Assembly (NCBI RefSeq): GCF_000424465.1
Contig: NZ_KE384198.1
Coordinates: forward strand, 1-64,000
DNA from: Butyrivibrio hungatei NK4A153
GTDB taxonomy: Bacteria > Bacillota > Clostridia > Lachnospirales > Lachnospiraceae
Length of the DNA: 64,000 bases
Direction: 5' to 3'
Shown here: positions 35,743 to 42,506 of the stretch, one piece after another
How positions within the stretch are numbered: the first letter of the stretch is position 1
How the letters are laid out: each line of letters opens with the position of its first letter
Program-made: the position numbers and the translations under genes
The notes under the pieces: generated by a model
Told to the model about the DNA's origin: nothing
Databases searched by the model: none
What the model saw: only the letters and a program-made list of their open reading frames with translations

Positions 35743-37191
35743 CTACTTTAGTTTTTTTAATCTCAGTTTCTTAAAATCAATGCGAAGATTTATATCTATA
35801 TGCTGTGAATAAGCATTCTTATACTTATAAATGCTGAGTAATATTCCAAGTAATGCATATGACTCAACCAACTTATCATTTGAAACAAACGGCAAAAATG
35901 CCCCTCCGCCTTGATCATCGATAATTCCTGTTCCAACAAGAATATTAACAACGGTATTTGAAATAAGCCACATCATACAGCCGATTCCGATTACCATTCC
36001 CAGTTGATTCTTAGTCTTTAAAACTGTAACAAGTCCATACACAATAAGTCCGACTACAGTAGCTATAACCACTATTCCAACAATCAGTCCGCCTGTCGTC
36101 AGAATATATGTAAGGATCATACTGGTTCCGGAATCTGAAATACTATACTGGGCAGGCGAATATGATTTTCCTCCCAAACTGCTTAACAATGCATTTCCAA
36201 ACAGCTTTACCTGCTTCATATATGCCCTGACTATATCTATATTTGCATTAATGGTTGGTCGTTCATACAGATTTCCATCCTCGCCGACCCATCTAAGAAC
36301 AGTTCCGCTTGCGCGCTCATATTCTTTTTTAGCAACAAATCCCAAAAACACCGAGAAGGTAGTCCATAACGTTATAAGTACAGGTATCTTTGATACTTTC
36401 AGCCATTCTTTTTTTATTGCAAACGTGAGCTGAACAAGCATGCTGAGCACAAATATCAAACATATTACATAGTTATGTCTATAACTAACAATATAACTTG
36501 GAATAATTAACCAAAGAACTGATTTTATAAGTCCATCATACTTTTGTCCTTTGTACTTATAGATTATACCTGCATAGAGCGGAATAAGTAACAGCATAGG
36601 CGGATTCATAAAAGATGAGGTTGAATCCAGCACTTTTATCGGTAACGGAAAGTCTGCGTTTTCCCATCCCGTCCTATGCCCCGTCTTATCGAGCCACTCC
36701 AGTTGCATGAAGTAAACTTTATCACGCAAAAAAATTCCAAGCATATACAAGGCTATCATACATGTTGCTACTACCTTAGAATACTTTGCAACTGTTATAT
36801 AATCCAAAAGATAAAGCAGCAACATTACAGCTATTCCGCTGACAGTAAACATGATAAATGAACCGATATCATTACGATACTTTAAATACTCTAAAGCCGG
36901 ATCTTTTGCCATAAGGACATGAATCAATGTTCCCACGATTGCAACAAAAAAAGCTACGATTACAACTCCCCATGCCATCTGTGGTCTGTGAACCTTATCA
37001 AGTGCAATTCCCGTTTCAACGGGATCTCCCATATCTTCGACAGCTTTTTTCTCCGCTGTTTCTTTGTCCATTCCGTCTAAAACATTCGCTTCTATCTGAT
37101 TTTCTATATGTGCTCTTATTTCATCCCCAATAGCCTTGTGCGCTTTCTCAAAACGCACCTGCTCAAGCAGTTTTTTAATATACTCTTCCAT
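35743..37191 (-). CDS. HAAS-SEDS-like membrane protein, copy B
   Basis: A 482-residue protein with the HAAS domain (VLDGMDKETAEKKAVEDMGD), about ten helices and the longest extracytoplasmic loop (about 295-360). SEDS-like blocks are LIPLYAGIIYKYKGQKYDGL, LKTKNQLGMVIGIGCMMWLI and AFLPFVSNDKLVESYALLGI. The catalytic-Asp position is Ser (TSMILTYILTTGG). It follows the shortened PadR copy 2. Confidence 0.75.
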   Translation of the reverse strand: MEEYIKKLLEQVRFEKAHKAIGDEIRAHIENQIEANVLDGMDKETAEKKAVEDMGDPVETGIALDKVHRPQMAWGVVIVAFFVAIVGTLIHVLMAKDPALEYLKYRNDIGSFIMFTVSGIAVMLLLYLLDYITVAKYSKVVATCMIALYMLGIFLRDKVYFMQLEWLDKTGHRTGWENADFPLPIKVLDSTSSFMNPPMLLLIPLYAGIIYKYKGQKYDGLIKSVLWLIIPSYIVSYRHNYVICLIFVLSMLVQLTFAIKKEWLKVSKIPVLITLWTTFSVFLGFVAKKEYERASGTVLRWVGEDGNLYERPTINANIDIVRAYMKQVKLFGNALLSSLGGKSYSPAQYSISDSGTSMILTYILTTGGLIVGIVVIATVVGLIVYGLVTVLKTKNQLGMVIGIGCMMWLISNTVVNILVGTGIIDDQGGGAFLPFVSNDKLVESYALLGILLSIYKYKNAYSQHIDINLRIDFKKLRLKKLK

Positions 37192-37217
37192 CTTAAAAAC
37201 CTATCTGTAACGCCTTA

Positions 37218-37481
37218 TTACTCTTCTTGTTTTTCCTCTTTGGCTATGCTGTAATACTTTCTCATCTTCCCGCGGCAATATTGCTCATATGAGTTAAGAG
37301 TCCCGTCGCTCTCAAGCCCATGAAGCAGAGGATATATCATTCCAGCCTTCTTTTCAAAAACGTTCTGCGCTCTCTTTCTAAGAGTTTTTATCATCTCATA
37401 TCCGTACATATCTTTTTCCGAAAGTAATTTTAGTACCAATGATTCGTTATTTTCATTTTCATGAGACAGTTCTTCAGCCAT
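37218..37481 (-). CDS. PadR-like regulator, copy 2 (C-terminally shortened)
   Basis: An 87-residue PadR-like protein (97 if the earlier ATG at 37511 is used). The winged-helix core is recognisable (LVLKLLSEKDMYGYEMIKTL, KKAGMIYPLLHGLESDGTLN), but the N-terminus is unlike the other copies and the protein stops after YYSIAKEEKQEE. It lacks the last 24 or so residues that form the dimerising helix in the others. It may be inactive, altered in dimerisation, or decaying. Confidence 0.8.
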   Translation of the reverse strand: MAEELSHENENNESLVLKLLSEKDMYGYEMIKTLRKRAQNVFEKKAGMIYPLLHGLESDGTLNSYEQYCRGKMRKYYSIAKEEKQEE

Positions 37482-37545
37482 TTCTTCCTTATCCTCCTTG
37501 TATCGTGCCATTTGTCATTGTGCCTTAAATATTCTGTCTTATATT

Positions 37546-38973
37546 TCACGATTCGAGATCTTTTGACTTGGTTCGAATTGTTATGTCGATATGCTGCGGG
37601 TAAGCGTCTTTATATTTGTATATGCTAAGTATTATTCCAAGGAGGGCATATGATGCGACTACCTTATGGTTTGATATGAATGGGAAAAAAGATGTGTACT
37701 GATACGCCGGCAACATTCCAAAACTTATAAACATATTTAGGATTGCATTTATTGCAAGCCATAACATGCATCCGCTTCCCATTACCATTCCAAGCTGGTT
37801 CTTTGTCTTTGCTGTGCTGACAAATCCAAAAACAATCAAAGCTGCAACAACTGTGATAATTGCAAATGCCAAAGCTCCTCCAAAAACTACAGCAACTTTG
37901 GTTATCATATAGCATTCTCCGCTGCCTATTCGCGAACTGATAAGATTTAATGTCGATACGGTGATCTTTCCGCCCATATAGCTTACAGAACCGCTTCCAA
38001 AAGTCTTTACTCCACTCAATAATTCTTTTGCTCTGCTTTTGGAAGTAGCCGGGCCAAAGAGTGATCTGACAAAATTCATTTTAGTCAAACTTAAAATCTT
38101 GTTGTCATACATGAATCTGATCAAAACTATCGGAATCACCGTAAATAATAACCATATCGCCGTAATTGACTGTACCTTGGGAACTTTTATCCATTCTTTT
38201 TCTATAGCGATTGTAAGCTCAACAAGTAAGCAGATCACAATTACAAGTGCGCGAAATTCCTGATTGTTTATTCCCGTTGCAACCAAGCCGCTAACTATTA
38301 TCCAGATAAGCGATTTTATCAGGCCTTTATATTTCTGTCCCTTGTACTTATAGAGTATTCCGGCAAAAAGCGGAACAAGTAAAAAAATACATGGCCCCGA
38401 CCAGCTAAAGAAACTCTCTATAGATGTGTACACACTTGGAATTTGATTCCAATATTCCGGATCAAAATTCTCAATTCTTTTATAAAATGCAAAGTTCTTT
38501 ATTGTGTATGAAATCAACAGTAAAGCCGCTACTACCTTGGAATACTTTGCAACCATCATATAGTCTATAAGATACATCCCCAGCATTATGACAATTCCGC
38601 ATACGACGTTGTATAAGTAGTAACCGGCATTATCTAAAGTAATATTTCCGATTATGTTAATTCCGCAGTCGGACGACGATGGCAATTTCTCCAATAAGAA
38701 ATGAATTATTGCTCCGAAAAGTCCTACACCTATTGCTGCAACTATGACTCCCCACGCAACTTGCGGTCTGTGCACTTTATCAAGCGCTATTCCCGTTTCA
38801 ACCGGGTCTCCCATGTCTTCAACAGCTCTTTTCTCCGCTGTCTCTCTGTCCATTCCTTCCGAAATATTTGTTTCTATCTGGTCTTCAATATGTGATCTAA
38901 GTTCATCACCGATTGCCTTGTGAGCTTTTTGAAACCTCACTTGCTCAAGTAACTTCTTAATATACTCTTCCAT
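37546..38973 (-). CDS. HAAS-SEDS-like membrane protein, copy A
   Basis: A 475-residue protein: HAAS domain (LEQVRFQKAHKAIGDELRSH), about ten membrane helices, and SEDS-like blocks LVPLFAGILYKYKGQKYKGL, AKTKNQLGMVMGSGCMLWLA and FFPFISNHKVVASYALLGII. The catalytic-Asp position reads Cys (ECYMITKVAVVFG) and the neighbouring TY found in other copies is lost too. It is the first membrane gene after the PadR copy 1 promoter, two bases after a small membrane-anchored protein gene. Confidence 0.75.
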   Translation of the reverse strand: MEEYIKKLLEQVRFQKAHKAIGDELRSHIEDQIETNISEGMDRETAEKRAVEDMGDPVETGIALDKVHRPQVAWGVIVAAIGVGLFGAIIHFLLEKLPSSSDCGINIIGNITLDNAGYYLYNVVCGIVIMLGMYLIDYMMVAKYSKVVAALLLISYTIKNFAFYKRIENFDPEYWNQIPSVYTSIESFFSWSGPCIFLLVPLFAGILYKYKGQKYKGLIKSLIWIIVSGLVATGINNQEFRALVIVICLLVELTIAIEKEWIKVPKVQSITAIWLLFTVIPIVLIRFMYDNKILSLTKMNFVRSLFGPATSKSRAKELLSGVKTFGSGSVSYMGGKITVSTLNLISSRIGSGECYMITKVAVVFGGALAFAIITVVAALIVFGFVSTAKTKNQLGMVMGSGCMLWLAINAILNMFISFGMLPAYQYTSFFPFISNHKVVASYALLGIILSIYKYKDAYPQHIDITIRTKSKDLES

Positions 38974-38974
38974 A

Positions 38975-39277
38975 TCAGACTGCTCTTTTCTCTACCTTTT
39001 CCCTATCACTTTCGTGTTCCGTTTCCTGTTTTTTCCCTGAAATATCATCTTTACAGTCGATGCATTTCTCTGTATTATCCTCTATGATATTCTCTTCTTT
39101 TCTGTCATGTTTATCATTACTGTTTTCTGCGATGCTCGCAAGAACGTCGTTTCTCATATCGTAACCATCGCCCGTAATGAAAAACACACATAACCACACC
39201 AACAAAATAGCCACCAAGAACAAATGATACAAACCTATGCTATTGCCAAACACAATTATTGAAATTAATGCTGACAT
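38975..39277 (-). CDS. small membrane-anchored charged protein
   Basis: A 100-residue protein with one or two N-terminal hydrophobic segments (FLVAILLVWLCVFFITGDG at about 20-38) and a long cytoplasmic tail rich in Glu, Asp and Lys with a CIDCKDD motif. I do not recognise it. It lies between PadR copy 1 and membrane copy A and is present only once in the array. Its stop codon is almost fused to the copy A start (TGATATGG), so the two are coupled. Confidence 0.65.
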   Translation of the reverse strand: MSALISIIVFGNSIGLYHLFLVAILLVWLCVFFITGDGYDMRNDVLASIAENSNDKHDRKEENIIEDNTEKCIDCKDDISGKKQETEHESDREKVEKRAV

Positions 39278-39325
39278 GATTCTCGCTCCTCCTTAATATT
39301 CTTAGTACGTCTCTTTTTCTATATC

Positions 39326-39655
39326 TTAAACACCGTAAGCCAATACGCTCACAATTGCACCGGAGTATTCCTTCCACTCCTCTGTCTTACTCTTTAAGAG
39401 TTTCCTTCCTTCCTTGGTGATGCTGTAATACTTTCTTGTTTTACCAAGGTATTCCTGCTCATATGATTTGAGCATTCCTTTCTCCTCAAGTCCATGGAGA
39501 AGGGGGTAAAGAGTGCCCGCCTTAAACTCAAAGACGTTCTGGGATTTTTTTCTTAAAGTGTCTATCATTTCATATCCATACATATCTTTTTCCGAGAGTA
39601 GTTTTAGCACCAACATTGTGCTACTACCTGTCAGAAGGGACTTATCTACAGCCAT
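39326..39655 (-). CDS. PadR-family transcriptional regulator, copy 1
   Basis: A 109-residue PadR regulator (MAVDKSLLTGSSTMLVLKLL, FKAGTLYPLLHGLEEKGMLK, SGAIVSVLAYGV). It is the first gene of the array, with AAGGAGG before the ATG. Its own promoter overlaps a perfect palindrome and a row of half-sites, so autorepression is very likely. PadR repressors usually sense envelope-active or aromatic compounds; the ligand here is unknown. Confidence 0.94.
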   Translation of the reverse strand: MAVDKSLLTGSSTMLVLKLLSEKDMYGYEMIDTLRKKSQNVFEFKAGTLYPLLHGLEEKGMLKSYEQEYLGKTRKYYSITKEGRKLLKSKTEEWKEYSGAIVSVLAYGV

Positions 39656-39666
39656 ATTGACCTCCT

Positions 39667-39743
39667 TATATCGTGCATCTATATATCGTAAGTCTATATA
39701 TATCGTTCATCTACATACTATATCGGTTGCCGATATATGTCAA
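39667..39743 (-). promoter_or_regulatory. promoter and probable PadR operator of the array
   Basis: On the minus strand: TTGACA (39738-39743), 17-bp spacer, TAGTAT (39715-39720). The spacer is almost filled by a perfect palindrome TATATCGG-CAA-CCGATATA (39719-39737). Three further half-sites ACGATATA follow at 39699-39706, 39682-39689 and 39667-39674, between the -10 and the ribosome binding site. Binding at the palindrome would block RNA polymerase. This is the only clear promoter of the whole 39.7-28 kb block. Confidence 0.8.
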
Positions 39744-39744
39744 G

Positions 39745-39783
39745 AAAAAAGAAGCTTGCCTCAGATTTACTGAAACAAGCTTC
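39745..39783 (-). terminator. terminator after the SGNH gene
   Basis: GAAGCTTG/CAAGCTTC (39751-39758 with 39776-39783) is followed by TTTTTT on the minus strand, ending the MBOAT-SGNH transcript. The -35 of the PadR promoter begins one base past this T-tract. Confidence 0.85.
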
Positions 39784-39787
39784 CTAT

Positions 39788-40801
39788 TTATCCGGCGTTT
39801 ATGCTATTTTTTATCTCACGGCTGTTGGCATCCCATGACTTGTATCTCTTCTCGCCTCTGTGGTCGGGAAAATCAAATCTGCTTGTGATTTCTTTTCCGA
39901 GATATTCTGTAAATTTCTCGGCGCCGTAGTAATTAAGGTGTGATTCATCCATGAAGTCTTTTTCAAAATCAAGGCCTATGGCGTCGTAGTCATGGTTTGC
40001 ATTGGTAAATCCGATTCCGTTTTCCTGAGCAATTTCTTTTAACCGGTTAAAAACAAGTTCCTGCTCATCAGTGAAGACGTACGGAGTTACTATCATGTGC
40101 AGCTCTATGCCGTTCTGTTTGGTATAGTCGATTATCTTGCGAAGATAGAGCTCGGACTTTTCGGTCAAGCCGCCACTGCTTTCTTGCGTAATCTGCGGCC
40201 TGAGCTGTGGCGTAACCTTGGTCATTGGCTTAAAGCCCTTGAAATTCCTAAGATACGTGAATTTCCTGATAGGATATGTGAAATCGTCCTTGGTAAGTCC
40301 GTTGAGTCTGCCGTGGTAAACGGCAAAGCTCGGAAAGTATTCGGAAAAATGTTCTTTTTCAACGCTCACTTTTAACATTTGCATTTTATTAAGTGAAAAG
40401 CGCATTCCAAGAGCGTTTGGAAGCATCCACTTATACTGGTAATCGTCTTTTTGAAATGCCGGCGAATACACATCGAGCACAACGAGCTTTGGCTTCTGCG
40501 TCTTGCATACTTCTTTAAGGTAATGGTATGTGATCCACAGTGGCTGTTCCGCAGCGCTGTAATCGTATGCCGCCATCCCATAGTCGTCCCAGAGCTTGCC
40601 CGTATCTATCGCGTAGTGTACATGACTTGAGCCCATCATAACGACATCAACGGTGTTGCGCGGCTGATAATAAAGGGCCGCCGCCTGCATGACCCCGTCA
40701 TCGTTTTTTATACTCAAAACACCATCCCAATACCATATCGAAAGGATTGTGACGATCGCAAATATTATGCTGAACCTATTGTTATAAAACCTCTTTAACA
40801 T
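39788..40801 (-). CDS. SGNH-type esterase/acyltransferase partner (DltD/AlgX-like)
   Basis: A 337-residue protein with one N-terminal membrane anchor (about 10-30) and an extracytoplasmic SGNH fold. The nucleophile motif VVMMGSSHVHYAID is at about 53-66 and the Asp/His pair is in FMDESHLNYYGAEKF near residue 292. Such proteins work with an MBOAT acyltransferase to acetylate or otherwise acylate an envelope polymer. It follows the MBOAT gene directly, which strongly supports this role. The acceptor (teichoic acid, exopolysaccharide or peptidoglycan) cannot be told. Confidence 0.85.
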   Translation of the reverse strand: MLKRFYNNRFSIIFAIVTILSIWYWDGVLSIKNDDGVMQAAALYYQPRNTVDVVMMGSSHVHYAIDTGKLWDDYGMAAYDYSAAEQPLWITYHYLKEVCKTQKPKLVVLDVYSPAFQKDDYQYKWMLPNALGMRFSLNKMQMLKVSVEKEHFSEYFPSFAVYHGRLNGLTKDDFTYPIRKFTYLRNFKGFKPMTKVTPQLRPQITQESSGGLTEKSELYLRKIIDYTKQNGIELHMIVTPYVFTDEQELVFNRLKEIAQENGIGFTNANHDYDAIGLDFEKDFMDESHLNYYGAEKFTEYLGKEITSRFDFPDHRGEKRYKSWDANSREIKNSINAG

Positions 40802-40837
40802 CTAATCCCACCAACTAATTTTTTCTGCGCACTTTTT

Positions 40838-42289
40838 TTAAAAACTTACATACATAAAGCTGCTCGCATTGTACCCCGGTCCATATATCCCAAGCAGCAA
40901 AAGCGCCATGATCATTCCATACAAAACAACATATCGCAGTGCACACGGAAGGCTGTCCATTGCTCTTCCGATTCTCTTGTTTTTCCTTGCTATCAAAAGA
41001 TCGAGTGCAAGAACTATGCAGCCGTAGATTGGAATTATAATATCTCGTCTCGATGCGCCTATATCGGCCGCCTGTGCCGCGAAAGAGTCGACTCCCGGCG
41101 TAAATGACAGCATTCTTCCGACATATCCGAGAGCACTGCTCATATTTGTCGCTCCGAAAAAGATCCATGCAAAAGAAACAAGCAAAAAAGTGATCACTCC
41201 GGAGACTATATTTGAGATAAATGCCGGCTCTTTTGTCGGTTCTTTTCCTTGTGCCTTCTTTATCTTTATCCCCGAAATTATTCCAAATGCCATTGTATAA
41301 ATGCCGTGAAGCAGTCCCCATGCAAGAAAACTTGCATCTGCTCCATGCCAGATTCCACATATGATAAATACGATTGCTGTGTTAAGGAACCTGCGCGCGT
41401 TTCCCTTCCTGCTTCCTCCAAGCGGTATATAGATATAGTCTCGCAGCCATCTTGAAAGCGATATGTGCCATCTCCTCCAGAATTCGTTTATATTCTTCGA
41501 AAGGTACGGTGCATGGAAGTTCTCGGTAAGCTCCACTCCGAAGAGATTGGACACACCTATCGCAACCGCACTGTATCCCGCAAAGTCGCAATATATCTGG
41601 ATCGAATACATGAGCATTCCAAAAAACAGCCACATTGCCCCAAATCTGGACAAGTCATTAAATAATCTTGTTGTGAAAAAAGCAAGCCTGTCCGCCACTA
41701 CCACTTTCATGAAGTATCCGTAAAGGATGGTCGTGAAAGAAATCGAAAGGCGCTTGTTCTCTAACATTTTGACGTTAGGCAGCTCTTTTATCCGGTGTAA
41801 AAAGTTATCGGATCTCTCAATCGGTCCGCTGATAAACTTCGGAAAATAGCACATGTAAAGCGCAAAATGTATCGGGTTCTTTTCCGCTTTAGCTTCTCCC
41901 TTATACACATCCACGATGTAGGATATTGCCTGGAATATGTAGTACGAAAATCCAATCGGCATCAGGATCTTTATAAGCGTGTCGTCACGCTGTCCCCATC
42001 TTGCTACATTCTTTAGGGTAAAAAGAAGTACTGCACTCAGCACAACGCCCGCTATTGTCACTATCTTCAGCGCTTTGGTGTGCTTTTTTTCTTTGAGCTT
42101 GTCTTCCAAAATGCCAATGCCGTAAACTACCGCCGTTACCGACACAATCCACATGAGGGAATTAATGCCAAGGTGATAGATGAACGCCAAACTTGCAGCG
42201 AGTAAAATTAATGCTCTGGCTCTTTTCAGCAAATAAAAAAATATGAAAATCATTGTAACAAACAAAAAAGTACTTATGGAAAAGGACAT
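40838..42289 (-). CDS. MBOAT family O-acyltransferase (AlgI/DltB/PatA group)
   Basis: A 483-residue polytopic enzyme that moves acyl groups across the plasma membrane. Recognised by FPKFISGPIERSDNFLHRI, FNDLSRFGAMWLFFGMLMYS, NINEFWRRWHISLSRWLRDY and ICGIWHGADASFLAWGLLHG; the last includes the essential His. It has about ten to eleven helices. It is paired with the SGNH protein downstream. Its ATG shares a base with the stop of an upstream 54-codon frame. Confidence 0.93.
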   Translation of the reverse strand: MSFSISTFLFVTMIFIFFYLLKRARALILLAASLAFIYHLGINSLMWIVSVTAVVYGIGILEDKLKEKKHTKALKIVTIAGVVLSAVLLFTLKNVARWGQRDDTLIKILMPIGFSYYIFQAISYIVDVYKGEAKAEKNPIHFALYMCYFPKFISGPIERSDNFLHRIKELPNVKMLENKRLSISFTTILYGYFMKVVVADRLAFFTTRLFNDLSRFGAMWLFFGMLMYSIQIYCDFAGYSAVAIGVSNLFGVELTENFHAPYLSKNINEFWRRWHISLSRWLRDYIYIPLGGSRKGNARRFLNTAIVFIICGIWHGADASFLAWGLLHGIYTMAFGIISGIKIKKAQGKEPTKEPAFISNIVSGVITFLLVSFAWIFFGATNMSSALGYVGRMLSFTPGVDSFAAQAADIGASRRDIIIPIYGCIVLALDLLIARKNKRIGRAMDSLPCALRYVVLYGMIMALLLLGIYGPGYNASSFMYVSF

Positions 42290-42453
42290 TATAAACTCCG
42301 CCTTTTTATATTAAATATTGCAATAAAAAATGACAGAATACGAAAAATAAGGCATAGACTGCCCCCCTCTTCATATTCTGTCACATATATAAATTTCTTT
42401 TCACGATGCGAAATACTCGTTATTCTATAAAAATCCGACGTAAACCGCTTCAT
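42289..42453 (-). CDS. possible 54-codon leader ORF coupled to the MBOAT gene
   Basis: Starts ATG at 42453 after AAAGG, encodes MKRFTSDFYRITSISHREKK and ends RRSL with TAA sharing a base with the MBOAT ATG. A full terminator hairpin lies inside it, so translation would run through the stem. It could be a leader peptide or coincidence; no homologue is recognised. Confidence 0.3.
   Translation of the reverse strand: MKRFTSDFYRITSISHREKKFIYVTEYEEGGSLCLIFRILSFFIAIFNIKRRSL
42325..42383 (-). terminator. terminator or attenuator between RNase J and MBOAT genes
   Basis: A perfect 10-bp stem TGACAGAATA/TATTCTGTCA, a 33-base loop containing GGCA/TGCC, then TTTTTT on the minus strand. It is about 120 bp after the RNase J stop and 35 bp before the MBOAT start. 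A promoter-like TTGTGT, 16 bp, TACAAT lies between the RNase J stop and this hairpin (about 42475-42505), so it may act as an attenuator for the MBOAT operon. Confidence 0.7.
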
Positions 42454-42506
42454 AAAAGCATTGCCTTTCAGCTATATATTGTAACAAATTCTATTTTATA
42501 CACAAA

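Noticed and set aside
29128-38973. Reading the array as DUF1700 permeases of an ABC system
   Set aside because: No ATPase gene is present in the block, and the C-terminal motifs fit SEDS proteins better than ABC permeases; the prefix domain alone is not enough for a transporter call.
40815-41360. A 181-codon frame on the minus strand overlapping the MBOAT gene
   Set aside because: It is out of frame with a clear MBOAT acyltransferase, rich in Cys and Arg, and has no family character.
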